Below, piece by piece: positions 26,786 to 36,331 of a DNA stretch of 64,000 bases. The notes beneath the pieces are model-generated. The model was given only the letters and a program-made list of their open reading frames with translations. It was not told where the DNA came from and searched no databases. The stretch is from NCBI RefSeq assembly GCF_019061365.1, contig NZ_JAHPPD010000002.1, positions 1 through 64,000 on the forward strand. The letters run 5' to 3'. This stretch comes from Lentilactobacillus dabitei (GTDB taxonomy: Bacteria > Bacillota > Bacilli > Lactobacillales > Lactobacillaceae). How positions within the stretch are numbered: the first letter of the stretch is position 1; every line of letters starts with the position of its first letter. The position numbers and the translations under genes were made by a program.

Positions 26786-29700
26786 TTAGTCACAACTTTT
26801 TCGTCGTAACACCAGCCAACCTGAGATCACAATGAGCAGGCTAATTCCCAAGATAACGGCAAGTATCGAAGTTTGATCACCAGTTTGAGGTAATTCAGCG
26901 GCTTGCTCGTTTGGTAAATCAGAAGCAGCCGGTTTCGACATTGCTGCCTGAACTGGTTTTTCAACCAAGTTAGCTACTTGACGAGCAGCTGGTTGACTGG
27001 TTGGCTGGTCGAGTTTTGTCAGTGATGGAGCGGTTGGCGTTCCTTTAGCTGATTGAGTGGTCTTCACTTTATCAACTGGAATCTCTGGATGGGCCTTTTG
27101 CTCCCCTGAAGTTGGTGCCTTCGGCCGTTCAGTGACTTTCTTAGGAGTGGTGACTGGCGTTTCTGGTTCACTTGTCGTCGGCGTTGTTGGAACCTCTGGC
27201 GTAGTTGGTGTTCCAGGGATAACCGCCGGATTGCCTGGGACAATCTCACCAGTTGGTGTCGTTGGCTCAGTTGGTATTTTAGGCTGATCAACCGGAGTGG
27301 TTGGCTGGTCTGGCGTTGTTTCTTTACCAATTGATTTGTTCGTTACGGTCATTTCAAACACGCCGTTTCCTAAGTCTTTGAGTTCGCCAAACGCAGGGGT
27401 GAAGCCAGCAACCGCCCCTTCAGTTAATTGATACTTCAGGTTGGTTGGCAGGCCGGCAAAATCAGTTTGCCAGTTATTTTCAGCACTTAGTTCAATCGTA
27501 TCAATTACGCCACCATTGAGTGGACTGGTTGGATCATCTAAGACAAGGTTAATGGCAACTTTATCAGGTTGGGCAACTTTGCCGTCATTTTCCCATACCT
27601 TGGCAACCTTAATCGTTTTGGTGCCGACAAGGTGATTGCCAAAGATAACTGAACCGTTGGAGCCAATGCCGCCGCCCCGAGGTGCTTTGTTGCCTTTGAT
27701 CAGAACGGTTGCCAGGCCAGCGGCGATTGCTTTGGCTGCATCAGTTGATTGATTTTTTAAGCCGACAAAGCCACTGTCGTGATCAATCGTCACTGCATCG
27801 GTTTCTTGTTGGCCATCGCGATCATGATACCAATCAACGCCACCGCCACCAGGCATTCTGTTAGCCAAGGTGGTTACTTCACCACCAGTTTTAGCTTCAC
27901 TCAATACTTCATCACCTTGAGTGAGAGCTTTGTTACCAAAGATGGCCGTCCCATCAGTGACATAAATTTCGGCGTTACCCGTCGGACAGAACCAGATACC
28001 GCCGCCAGATCCGGCTAGCATTTGAGTCTCGCCTGAAGTAATTGGCTCCCCGGCGATAGCTTCGTTGCCAGTAATCAAACTATTCCCCAAATGGAGGTTA
28101 TATTCGGCGATACTAACGTAAATGCCGCCACCATGCTTGTCAGCAACGTTATTGGTGATGGTCGCCTTATTGATCGTGACATTATTAGAATTAACGTAGA
28201 GACCACCGCCGGCTGCGGAAGCGTGGTTGCCATCGATAATGGCATCATTGATGGTTAAGCGCCCGATATTGTTAAGATTGTAGGATTCAGCGGTACCCGA
28301 TTGTTGCGTATATCCTTGGTGGACAACGAACGCACCACCACTTGCGACTGGGTTTGGCTGGCGGCCAACCAAGCCAGTTTGATTTCGGCTAATGGAGCCG
28401 CTATTAATCGTTACATCAGCCGAACCATTAACGAAAATACCACCTGAGTGATGCCAGGAAATGTTACCATCTACGGTTCCTGAATTCATGACCATCGTTG
28501 AAATTGGGTATGTCTTGTCCTTTCTGCTAACGTCGCCTACCACAACACCACCGGCATCGGGACCGGAGTTGCCGTCAATATGACCACCGTTCATGATGAG
28601 ATGAGATCCTTTGTGCAGTGAAATGCCACCAGCAGTTTCTTGAATACCCCACTCAGTCGAGTTGTTGGTAACGTAACTATCTTCATTCATGATAACCGTG
28701 CCACCATTATTAACCGAGATACCACCAGCACCCATTGTCCCTGAGTTAGGATCAACGAATAAATGATTATGGGTAATATAGGCATTTTGGCCCATTGTTA
28801 ACGTCCCGCCACTAACTGTCACCGGACCATCGTTGTAGGAAGGCGGATATGGCTTAATGTTAAAATCTTTAATCGTTGTGTTGATCAAATCGGCAGTGCC
28901 ATCAATATGGAGAGCCGAATAGGTGGCGGTCGTTTTAAAATTCCGAGGAACTGCAAAATCTTTTATCGGGACAATTGAGATCCCATCTTTTTGGTTCCCT
29001 TTAAAAGTGACCATAGCGCCCGTTTCCACTTTGATTTGTGAACCAATACTTAGTTCCACCGGGGCGCCTTCATTGATAAAGGTTATGTTTTGGCCTTGTT
29101 TAATAAAGAATCCATGAACCGTTGAAAATGAATTCCCAAGCGTAATGGTCTGGCCTGAGCCATCGCTAGGCGCCGCGTTCAAGGCATCATTTAATTGTTG
29201 CTCGTTGGTAACGACGAGTTGATCCATGACCGTTGTCGCTTTCATTTTAGCTGGTGCCGCTTGAATCTTTGGTTGAGCTGCCTTCTCAGTTTCGTTAGCT
29301 AGATTATTTTCTTGCCAGTTTTGCTGGCTATTAGCAGCAGTTTGATTTGTTTGTTTCGTTGTGGCTGACTGATTACTCGATTGGCCGGCTTCTTTTGATT
29401 GCTTGCTCGAATCCGTTGTCTCCGCAGTTTTTGAACTGTTGGTGGACACAGCTGACGCTTCGAAAGTTGCTGGCGCCGGTGAATTAGAAACTGGTGCAGT
29501 TGCTGGCTGGGTAGATCCTGTTTGAGCTGGCTGATTAGTTGCCGTTGGGTCTACTGCCTTCGTTTGAGTTGCTGGTTGTGTCGCATGAGACTCAGGTGCC
29601 TGGTTGGCTTCAGTAACTGCTGGCGTTGAAGGTACCTGAGCTGGCTGAGTTGCTTCTGCCGGTTGCGCAGTCGCAGTTGAAGTTTGGGATTCGGTAGCTT

Positions 29701-29944
29701 GGGCTTCCACAGTCTGGGACTCTGCAGGTACAGACTGCGACTCAGCCGGTGCAGACTGATGATTTGCCGAACTATCAGTCGGATTCTCAGTCGCGATTTG
29801 AACTGATTGGTTATTGTCGGCTACCACGCTGGCGTATACCAGTTCCCCCATTCCATTCGTAAATAGTAAAAGCGCTAAGATGGTCACCCCAAAGGACGCG
29901 AGCCAATGCCGGATCCGTTGGGTAGGTTGACAACAAGTTTTCAT
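26786..29944 (-). CDS. LPQTG-anchored surface protein with beta-helix and CnaB-like domains
   Basis: 1052 residues. Signal peptide (about 1-39, ending VYAS). A Ser/Thr/Ala/Gln/Pro-rich low-complexity stalk (about 45-235). A right-handed parallel beta-helix-like domain of repeating G-G-I/T-N-N units (about 240-760, with GGGIYVS and AGGISVNNG-type turns). A CnaB-like domain (TIKVAKVWENDGK..., about 770-870). A Pro/Thr-rich spacer (about 875-1010). Sortase signal LPQTG at about 1018, a membrane helix and the tail RRKSCD. Covalently wall-attached, probably an adhesin or polysaccharide-binding protein. Start ATG follows AGGGGGA. Confidence 0.9.
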   Translation of the reverse strand: MKTCCQPTQRIRHWLASFGVTILALLLFTNGMGELVYASVVADNNQSVQIATENPTDSSANHQSAPAESQSVPAESQTVEAQATESQTSTATAQPAEATQPAQVPSTPAVTEANQAPESHATQPATQTKAVDPTATNQPAQTGSTQPATAPVSNSPAPATFEASAVSTNSSKTAETTDSSKQSKEAGQSSNQSATTKQTNQTAANSQQNWQENNLANETEKAAQPKIQAAPAKMKATTVMDQLVVTNEQQLNDALNAAPSDGSGQTITLGNSFSTVHGFFIKQGQNITFINEGAPVELSIGSQIKVETGAMVTFKGNQKDGISIVPIKDFAVPRNFKTTATYSALHIDGTADLINTTIKDFNIKPYPPSYNDGPVTVSGGTLTMGQNAYITHNHLFVDPNSGTMGAGGISVNNGGTVIMNEDSYVTNNSTEWGIQETAGGISLHKGSHLIMNGGHIDGNSGPDAGGVVVGDVSRKDKTYPISTMVMNSGTVDGNISWHHSGGIFVNGSADVTINSGSISRNQTGLVGRQPNPVASGGAFVVHQGYTQQSGTAESYNLNNIGRLTINDAIIDGNHASAAGGGLYVNSNNVTINKATITNNVADKHGGGIYVSIAEYNLHLGNSLITGNEAIAGEPITSGETQMLAGSGGGIWFCPTGNAEIYVTDGTAIFGNKALTQGDEVLSEAKTGGEVTTLANRMPGGGGVDWYHDRDGQQETDAVTIDHDSGFVGLKNQSTDAAKAIAAGLATVLIKGNKAPRGGGIGSNGSVIFGNHLVGTKTIKVAKVWENDGKVAQPDKVAINLVLDDPTSPLNGGVIDTIELSAENNWQTDFAGLPTNLKYQLTEGAVAGFTPAFGELKDLGNGVFEMTVTNKSIGKETTPDQPTTPVDQPKIPTEPTTPTGEIVPGNPAVIPGTPTTPEVPTTPTTSEPETPVTTPKKVTERPKAPTSGEQKAHPEIPVDKVKTTQSAKGTPTAPSLTKLDQPTSQPAARQVANLVEKPVQAAMSKPAASDLPNEQAAELPQTGDQTSILAVILGISLLIVISGWLVLRRKSCD

Positions 29945-29952
29945 TTAATTTC

Positions 29953-29980
29953 CCCCTAAAAAGTGAGTGGAGCAGTCCTC
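29953..29980 (-). repeat. Core-deleted derivative of the family A repeat
   Basis: On the minus strand AGGACTGCTCC is joined directly to ACTCACTTTTTAGGGGG, i.e. the left end and right end of family A without the hairpin core. It lies right before the ribosome site of the surface protein gene, the same position as intact copies elsewhere. The remaining 29981-30185 shows nothing further. Confidence 0.4.
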
Positions 29981-30185
29981 ACATGACACCCCTAATTCCT
30001 TATTTCCATCATCAATATATCAACCCACTCAATTTGTTGCAACATTAACGCATCACTTTTATAACTTTTTGGTGATTAATGTGTAAACTACTAATTTATA
30101 ATTGTTGAGTTAAATATCTATCTGATTTTATTGCCTAATTGCCATGAACAATCGAAGCCCTGTACCAAATATGGAACTTGAATAC

Positions 30186-30228
30186 AAAAAAATCGCCACC
30201 CATAACTAAGATTCAGTTATCGGCAGCG
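30186..30228 (-). terminator. Terminator after the small HTH gene
   Basis: Minus-strand hairpin GCTGCCGATAACT / AGTTATGGGTGGC with a T7 run, 44-86 bases after the stop codon at 30272. Confidence 0.75.
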
Positions 30229-30271
30229 ATCGCGGATTTTCATTAAATTCAAATTGATAAATCAACCTGTA

Positions 30272-30466
30272 CTAAGTTAAAGAGATATCTAGTTTCTTGC
30301 CTAAAGCGGTAGCTAACTCTCTTTGAGTTAAGCCGGCGTCCTCACGAGCCTTCATGAACTTGTAAGCTGCCATAAGTCTGGCTTTCCCTTGCTCATACTC
30401 GGCTTTATCTTCAGGGGTAGCAGTATATTCCTTGATCGGCTTATCAATTTTTACTGTTTTTGGCAT
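30272..30466 (-). CDS. Internally deleted XRE/HigA-type antitoxin-like protein
   Basis: 64 residues from ATG 30466 (or 67 from 30475, where the ribosome site is too close). The N-terminal half looks like the leader of HigA-type antitoxins (TPEDKAEYEQGKARLMAAYKFMKAREDAG), then LTQRELA, the first HTH helices. It jumps straight to TALGKKLDISLT, the motif that normally ends these proteins. The recognition helix and the following segment (about 25-30 residues) appear to be missing in frame. No toxin gene is next to it. Probably a non-DNA-binding remnant. Confidence 0.6.
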   Translation of the reverse strand: MPKTVKIDKPIKEYTATPEDKAEYEQGKARLMAAYKFMKAREDAGLTQRELATALGKKLDISLT

Positions 30467-30498
30467 ACAAGTCATTTCTCCCCTAAACCTTTCCTGAC

Positions 30499-30530
30499 AA
30501 AAACCGACTAGGCAATTTGCCCGTCGGTTT
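30499..30530 (-). terminator. Terminator after the MucBP surface protein gene
   Basis: Minus-strand stem AAACCGAC / GTCGGTTTTTG around a GGGCAAATTGCC inner palindrome, 17 bases after the stop at 30547. Confidence 0.8.
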
Positions 30531-30546
30531 AAGGCTGTTGATTCTA

Positions 30547-33038
30547 TTAAATTACCTTCACGTAATGACTATTAACAGTTACATAACCGCCAGCAACCGC
30601 ATAACGTTTAGCACCAAAGGTCGTAGTTGAGTATGGATGTGAGTACTCCCACTTCTTAACTTTCAACACGGTACCCTCCTTGATGTGCTTCGTACGTTTA
30701 CTGAAGTTAGCATTGTTGTAAAGGTAAATGGCTTTCTTAACTTTGATTTGTTTAGGCTGCTTCTGGTTACCAGCAATCACAAGTTTGCGGTTTCCGGTAA
30801 TGTAGTGACCATTACTCAAGAGGTAACGAGTCGTTAAGTTATGCTTAACAAAGCCCTTCACCTTGAGCTGAGTGCCTTGTTTGAAGTTCTTAACCCTACC
30901 AGTCAAGTTCTTGTTCGTATATTCATTGACACCACGGGGATTGATGACCATCAGCGTCTTATGAGAACTGTGATAATAAACTGGCCGAACAAAGGCGTAG
31001 TCGGCAGTAATATAACCCTTCTTGCCGGCAGTTTTGCTGTGATGGTTCACATCACGAACAACATACCGCAAGTTACCAGCTTTGGAGGTCGCATAATCCG
31101 TTACCACAAACATCGGTCGGTTAATCCGCGGCTTCTTGGAATAGCTGGCAACTCGTGCACTCTTTTTGAAGTCTTTGTTACTATACATATAGATCTTCTT
31201 CAAGGCATAAACGGCTTCACCTTTCTTGGCAATGCCTGGAGTTGCTGGCTGCGTGGTTACTGTTGGGGTTGATGGCGTTGGAGCTGGATTTGGTGTTGGG
31301 TTAACTGGTGTTGGATTAGGCTCTGGTGGGGTTGGTGGCGTTGGGGTATTCTTTTTATAAACTAAAGTAATATCCTTACTATTTGGGCCATACGTACCAG
31401 ATAATTTACCTGTTGTGAAAGTTGGAGCAGTCCCACTCGTAGCAAAGTGGTCAAACGTGTATCCACTAACAGTTGGAATCGTATAATTCCAATCTGCCCC
31501 AGATTTATCATTGAACGTTTCTTGCGTCTTACCGTTGATGGTAAGTGGCTTGTTGTCACTATCAACATATTTGACGTTAAAGGAAATATTTTGAACTGGG
31601 ATTGTCTTACTAAACGTATACGTAACCGTTGGTAACCCAGCCGTAGTATCAGCAACAGAATATTTGGCATTTTGCTGCCCGTTGGAATCCTTAGGACCAT
31701 CAGCTGTAACACTCTTATATCCGTTGGTTGCCTCCAACTGTTGAAGCGTATCATTAACATCCTTGCTATTGTCACTTGTATCGGGATCAGCTAATGTTAA
31801 GCCATCGCTACCAATGGCATAGTTCCACAAGTCATTTTCAGTTCCCGAAATGGTTGATGATCCAAGAACAGTGCCACCTTCATCTTTATAAATAACGTTA
31901 ATATTTCCAACGGTATCATCCAATGTGTACGGTTGGACAATGACCCCATCGTATGGTGTGTTTCCGAGTAACGTGTCGTTGTAATAAGCCGTCAGGGTCC
32001 CCTTCCCATCACCATCTTTATTCAAATTAGTCCACGTAATCGTTTTAGCACTAGTATCTGCTGTTCCATCGGCGGTGCTACTATAACCACTTGCAAAATT
32101 AGTTTGTGGTATTTTCCCAACGTAGTATGGAACAATTGGAATGTTTTCACCAACAATGTTTTTTACCTCACTGTTAATTGCAAAAGAGGTCATTGTGTAA
32201 CTTGTCATTTTGGGATTCAATTTTATGTTTGGTAAAACATAAATCTGACTATTCAAGTTATCTCCTGAGGAGTCAACAAAATTAGATCGTCCCCACGGAG
32301 AAGCATCAGTAACTCTATTCCCATATAAGCCAGTAAATGAAGTATCAAGAGTATTAAACGTTTTATTGGCAAGTGCACTAATATCATGTATTTGATTTCT
32401 CTGAAAGTCTACTCCCGAGAGATTCTTCAAATCTTTAAGTGCATCAATATCGCTAAGTTCCCCACGTCTTACTGGAACATTGTATTTTGTAAACGCTGAA
32501 TAACTAGCATTCAAAGAAATGTAGGATGAATTCTTCGCATACTCTAATCCCGTTAAAGATTTAACACTCAAGATCGCATTAAATATGTCTTCATTATCCG
32601 TCTGATTATCATCTGTAGTTGCATAATTAATACCTGTTAAATTATCTTCAAGTAGTTTCTTACTGATTTGATCAGGCGATGTCACATTTTCCCCATCAAC
32701 CTGAACACCATCTAAGGATAATTCATTGACAACAATTGCCTGTAAGCTCTTGTCCGGCATCCAATCATCAAGTTTGCCCGTTACATCGGGGCCAATTGCA
32801 TCTGCAGCAGCTTGACCCTTCCAATTTGGGTCAACGTTGGCCTTTATCCAAGCATCATGTTGAGCCGTACTTCCACCATTCCACGGAACATAGGTTGCGT
32901 CAGAGTCAGCGGTTAGAGCTGATTGCTGCCCCCCATCAAATTAAACGATAAGGAGAACAGAACTGTCGCGATGACTGCTATAACGATCTTAATAGTCCCC
33001 CGTAGTTTTGTCCTTTGATGATAATTAATATTATCCAT
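30547..33038 (-). pseudogene. MucBP surface protein gene, frame broken at a G6 tract
   Basis: ATG 33038 (after GGGGGAG) opens a signal peptide (MDNINYHQRTKLRG, then a hydrophobic stretch to FSLSFNLMGG) that stops 8 codons past the tract. The mature part lies in another frame from the six Gs at 32929-32934 (minus strand). One extra G would join them as ...NLMGGQQSALTADSDATYVPW.... The mature part, about 780 residues, has a leucine-rich-repeat-like region, two MucBP-like domains (IYKDEGGTVLG and VKYVDSDNKPLT), a Pro-rich linker and C-terminal repeats like those of S-layer-type wall-binding domains (IYLYNNANFSKRTKH). No LPxTG motif. Either phase-variable, mutated or a base-calling error. Confidence 0.75.
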
Positions 33039-33177
33039 AACATAACTCCCCCTCAAATTTGATAAACCACAGCCCTTATAAGAACTATGGCAACTACCCT
33101 TAAACAATTTTATTTTAACATAAGTAACCAGTCAACGTATCAATTTACGTAATCGGTTTCATACATTCTATGACAAC

Positions 33178-33223
33178 AAAAAAGCACGACCTGCCAGTTC
33201 CATTCTCACCAGATCATGCCGCT
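33178..33223 (-). terminator. Terminator after the NimA-like gene
   Basis: Minus-strand stem GCGGCATGATC / GGTCGTGC followed by T6, about 25 bases after the stop codon at 33249. Confidence 0.7.
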
Positions 33224-33248
33224 TTAAATTAATATTTAAATGGTTATT

Positions 33249-33755
33249 TTATTTAAATCCCGGTTCACCAGCTACATGTTCCTTAGCTGTGTAGTTCTTT
33301 ACAGTAACCTTGATCACCCCAACGTAATCAATGGTCTTTTCTGAAATATCAAACAGATCAATCGATTGCCCGGTCTCATGTGACAAGAGCAGTTGCAAAG
33401 CATGACGCTTAATCTCAGGATCGTCAACCAATTCTGCATCCCCATACCCCATCACGCTTCGATAAGCAAAGCTCGGGGTGTTTTCCTTGGGATCTTCTGG
33501 CGTCATTAATTGACCGCCATCGTCGATTTCAAAGCCCATCCGGCCATCCTGTTTGATCAAATCCCGTTTGTGGCCGACTGGTGCGCCATGCATGTACAGG
33601 GTGAGGTGATTGGCATCGTCAAATTCATAACCAAAGTTGGTTGGCACCACATACGGGTAATCTTCAGTCCGAAAGCCACTGTGAATGACGTGGGAGTCAT
33701 GCAAGATGGCTTTGATTTCATTAATATCAGTAACTTCTCGATCTTTTCTACGCAT
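33249..33755 (-). CDS. Pyridoxamine-phosphate-oxidase-like flavin protein (NimA-like)
   Basis: 168 residues with the NimA/FMN-binding split-barrel pattern: MRRKDREVTD at the start, HVIHSGFRTEDYPYVVPTNFGYE, and SVMGYGDAELV. Homologues bind FMN or heme and some reduce nitroimidazoles; the actual substrate is unknown. Third gene after the aminotransferase and hydroxyacid dehydrogenase on the minus strand, 11 bases downstream of the latter's stop, so part of that operon. Confidence 0.85.
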   Translation of the reverse strand: MRRKDREVTDINEIKAILHDSHVIHSGFRTEDYPYVVPTNFGYEFDDANHLTLYMHGAPVGHKRDLIKQDGRMGFEIDDGGQLMTPEDPKENTPSFAYRSVMGYGDAELVDDPEIKRHALQLLLSHETGQSIDLFDISEKTIDYVGVIKVTVKNYTAKEHVAGEPGFK

Positions 33756-33766
33756 TTGTCTAGCCT

Positions 33767-34756
33767 CTAATTAACTTGATGAGGGCTCTGTTGACCATTA
33801 AGAACGGCTAATACATCATCTAAGGCAAACTGAACCATGTTTTGAACAGCCACTTCTGTGTAAAATCCAATGTGAGGGCTAACGTTGACATTTGGCATGG
33901 CCAGCAATTTCTTTAGATTCTCATTGTTAATTGGCTGGCCGGATAAGTCTTGGCCCACAATGCCATTTTCTCCTTCAATCGTATCAATAGCAGCCGCAGC
34001 AATTTCATGATTCTCTAAAGCGGCAACTAACGCCGGCGTATCAACAACCGGTCCTCTTGACGCATTAATAAAAATCGCGGTTGGCTTCATTTTCTTGAAG
34101 ACTTGGGCGTTGATGATGTGGTGGGTTTCAGTCGTCAATGGCGTGTGCATTGTAATGATATCCGCTGTCTTGTAGACAGTCTCGTGGTCAACATAAGTGA
34201 GGGTATCATTTAATTCTGGGCGGTGAATGGGATCAGCCGCAATTACTGTGGCCCCTAAGGCGTTAAAGATTCGGGCAACCGCACTCCCAATTTTGCCGGC
34301 ACCGATAATCCCCACAGTCAATGTATGAATTTCCTTGGCTTCGATGCCCTTCCAACTGAAATCGCCCCGATCTTCCCGTTCCTTAACTTCACCCAGATGG
34401 CGCAATAACCACATAACGTGGGCTAAGACTAACTCACTCACTGAACGAGGTGAGTAGGCAGGCACATTGGTGACAACTAAATCATTCTTGGCCGCTTCCT
34501 TGAGGTCAACGATTTCATAGCCGGTACTTCGCAAGGCCATCTGCTTGATGCCAAATTTGTGGAGCTGCCGATAAACTTCTGGGCCGCCAACTGAGCCATG
34601 TTGTAAAACCGAAATACCATCATAACCTTTAGCCAGATCAACCGTTTCTTCACTTAATGGCACGGTATTGGTATCAACTTGGACGCCATTTTGCTTGGCC
34701 CACTCATCAATTGGGGCCTTTTCATCGGGGCGTGAGGTATACATCAAAATTTTCAT
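33767..34756 (-). CDS. D-2-hydroxyacid dehydrogenase (D-LDH type)
   Basis: 329 residues. NAD-binding GIIGAGKIG (Rossmann loop), catalytic Arg in NASRGPVVDT, Glu in TIEGEN and His in SPHIGFYTE. The start MKILMYTSR and length match fermentative D-lactate and D-hydroxyisocaproate dehydrogenases. With the aminotransferase encoded just upstream it could reduce aromatic 2-oxoacids (phenylpyruvate and relatives) to aryl-lactates, which lactobacilli are known to make. D-lactate formation is the alternative. Confidence 0.9.
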   Translation of the reverse strand: MKILMYTSRPDEKAPIDEWAKQNGVQVDTNTVPLSEETVDLAKGYDGISVLQHGSVGGPEVYRQLHKFGIKQMALRSTGYEIVDLKEAAKNDLVVTNVPAYSPRSVSELVLAHVMWLLRHLGEVKEREDRGDFSWKGIEAKEIHTLTVGIIGAGKIGSAVARIFNALGATVIAADPIHRPELNDTLTYVDHETVYKTADIITMHTPLTTETHHIINAQVFKKMKPTAIFINASRGPVVDTPALVAALENHEIAAAAIDTIEGENGIVGQDLSGQPINNENLKKLLAMPNVNVSPHIGFYTEVAVQNMVQFALDDVLAVLNGQQSPHQVN

Positions 34757-34782
34757 TATGTTATTTCAAACTCCTTTAGTAG

Positions 34783-35967
34783 TTATTTTTCAGAAATCGA
34801 CTTGCTAGCAACATATTTTTGAATCCGCTCAACTGCCTTCTTGAGATTCTCTTCGCTGGCCGCGTAACTGATTCGAACATACCCTTCACCGCCTGGCAAG
34901 AAGTATGAACCTGGGATCAATGCTACTTTAGCTTCCTTGGCAAGTTCGTAACAGAAGGCTTCACTATTCTGATTCAAACCTTCAGGAATCTTGGCAAAGA
35001 CGTAGAAGGCCCCATTTGGATTCGGGCAAGTAAAGCCGGCTTTAGCGAGTCCGGCAACCAACAACTCTCGACGAGCCAGGTACTCTTTCTTCATTGGCAA
35101 CGCATCGTCCATACCATTCTTGAAGGCCTCCTCGGCAGCCGCCTGCGTATTGGTGGCCAACGAGGTGATCGTAAATTCACTGACTTTCGCCACTTCGCTA
35201 ATGATATCTTCCGGACCACAAATCATCCCAATTCTCCAACCAGTCATGGCGTGGGACTTGGAAACCCCGTTCATCACTAACGTTTGTTCTGGTAAAATGG
35301 TCCCCATCGAAACATGAGTGCCATCGTAAGTCAATTCACTATAGATTTCATCGCTCAAGCAAATCATATCGTACTTGGAAATCACATCCGCAAGTTTTTG
35401 CAAATCATCTTGATGATATGTAACCCCAGTTGGATTGTTGGGGAAGTTCAAAATAACTGCTTTGACAGTACCTTTATTGGCATCAATGGCAGCCTGCAAC
35501 TTTTCTGGTGACAACACAAACCCATTATCCGAAGTGTCCACAAAGACTGGTTTAGCACCAGCCAACAGCACGATCGGAACGTAAAGTGGGAAAATTGGTG
35601 TTGGAATAATAACCGTATCGCCAGGATTAAGCATTGCAGTTAATGAGGAATAAATGGCACCAGTGGCCCCAGCAGTCATTAAGACTTGCGTTGCCGGATC
35701 GTAATTCAAACCATACTTTTTGTGCAAAAAGCCCGCTGCTGCTTGCCGCAAGCCATCGGTTCCCCTTGAATTGGTGTAGTGGCTTTCATTGTCATCAATT
35801 GCCTTAACAGCAGCTTGCTTCACGTGCTCCGGGGTATTGAAGTCAGGTTCACCCAAAGTTAATTTCACAATATCTGGAATTGTTGAAATCTTCTGGTTGA
35901 AGGTTAAAATTGTGGCGGGTGTTAACGCAGCCACCCGTTTGTTCATCTTGTCTGATAATTTACTCAT
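34783..35967 (-). CDS. Aromatic-type class I aminotransferase
   Basis: 394 residues, PLP-dependent. KLTLGEPDFNTPEHVKQAA and SHYTNSRG near the N-terminus, NFPNNPTGVTY, SDEIYSELTY and the PLP Lys in NGVSKSHAMTGWRIG. Closest by eye to the lactococcal/lactobacillar AraT and PatA group. ATG 35967 follows AGGAGAACATATT. The leader peptide upstream with YYFWFF supports an aromatic amino acid substrate (see 36235-36303). A family A repeat lies between the attenuator and the ribosome site. Confidence 0.9.
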   Translation of the reverse strand: MSKLSDKMNKRVAALTPATILTFNQKISTIPDIVKLTLGEPDFNTPEHVKQAAVKAIDDNESHYTNSRGTDGLRQAAAGFLHKKYGLNYDPATQVLMTAGATGAIYSSLTAMLNPGDTVIIPTPIFPLYVPIVLLAGAKPVFVDTSDNGFVLSPEKLQAAIDANKGTVKAVILNFPNNPTGVTYHQDDLQKLADVISKYDMICLSDEIYSELTYDGTHVSMGTILPEQTLVMNGVSKSHAMTGWRIGMICGPEDIISEVAKVSEFTITSLATNTQAAAEEAFKNGMDDALPMKKEYLARRELLVAGLAKAGFTCPNPNGAFYVFAKIPEGLNQNSEAFCYELAKEAKVALIPGSYFLPGGEGYVRISYAASEENLKKAVERIQKYVASKSISEK

Positions 35968-35989
35968 AATATGTTCTCCTCTCAAAAAA

Positions 35990-36108
35990 GTGCGCGGAGC
36001 AAAGCGGTTAGAGACCGGAGTCTAAGATTCTTTCGCCTCAAGCCCCGGGTCTGGGTTTGAGGCGGAAGGATCTTAGATGCAGGCCTCTGCTTTGCGTAGC
36101 GGTCCTAA
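35990..36108 (-). repeat. Family A palindromic repeat, copy 4
   Basis: On the minus strand it begins TTAGGACCGC right at the T-run of the attenuator terminator (36107-36112) and ends CTTTGCTCCGCGCAC, just before the ribosome site of the aminotransferase gene. The inner stem GCCTCAA / TTGAGGC with GGGTCTGG-like core differs from other copies yet pairs. Confidence 0.85.
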
Positions 36109-36193
36109 AAAAGGGTCCTTCGCAGTCAGTTAATTGACTGAAAAGGACCCACCATTGGTTTAATCCCGCACAGTCAATTGCTGATCTGCGCGG
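36107..36193 (-). promoter_or_regulatory. Aromatic attenuator: switching helices and terminator
   Basis: On the minus strand: segment 1 (36181-36190, CGCAGATCAG) can pair with segment 0 at the end of the leader peptide (36229-36238). Alternatively a hairpin CCGCGCA (36187-36193)/TGTGCGG (36166-36172) forms. Segment 2 AATTGACTG (36171-36179) can pair with segment 3 CAGTCAATT (36132-36140). Segment 3 otherwise belongs to the terminator GGGTCCTT (36143-36150)/AAGGACCC (36113-36120) plus an inner CAGTCA/TGACTG stem, followed by T6. There is no T-box AGGGTGG-ACCGCG consensus. Confidence 0.8.
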
Positions 36194-36234
36194 CCTTTAA
36201 TTTCCATCATGAAAATCTCTTGGCTTATCACAGA

Positions 36235-36303
36235 TCAGATCTGGAAAAACCAAAAGTAATATCGGCAACTATTCAATTGAGTTTCTTGATCGTTTATCAT
36301 CAT
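36235..36303 (-). CDS. Aromatic leader peptide (YYFWFF), attenuator control ORF
   Basis: A 22-residue ORF, ATG 36303 to TGA 36235. AAGGAG (36310-36315) lies 6 bases upstream. Residues 15-20 read Tyr-Tyr-Phe-Trp-Phe-Phe, using codons TAT TAC TTT TGG TTT TTC; the peptide ends Gln-Ile. Its stop codon lies inside RNA segment 0. A ribosome slowed at the aromatic codons would leave segment 0 free to pair with segment 1, letting 2:3 form and preventing termination. Too short for most gene finders. Confidence 0.85.
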   Translation of the reverse strand: MMINDQETQLNSCRYYFWFFQI

Positions 36304-36331
36304 TAAAAACTCCTTAGAATAAGTTAATTAC

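Noticed and set aside
27057-27330. ORFs opposite or out of frame with the LPQTG protein
   Set aside because: Low-complexity Pro/Thr codons create open frames on both strands; no ribosome sites or protein-like composition.
36107-36330. T-box riboswitch upstream of the aminotransferase
   Set aside because: The expected AGGGTGG-ACCGCG antiterminator bulge is missing, and the leader carries a translated ORF with aromatic codons instead.
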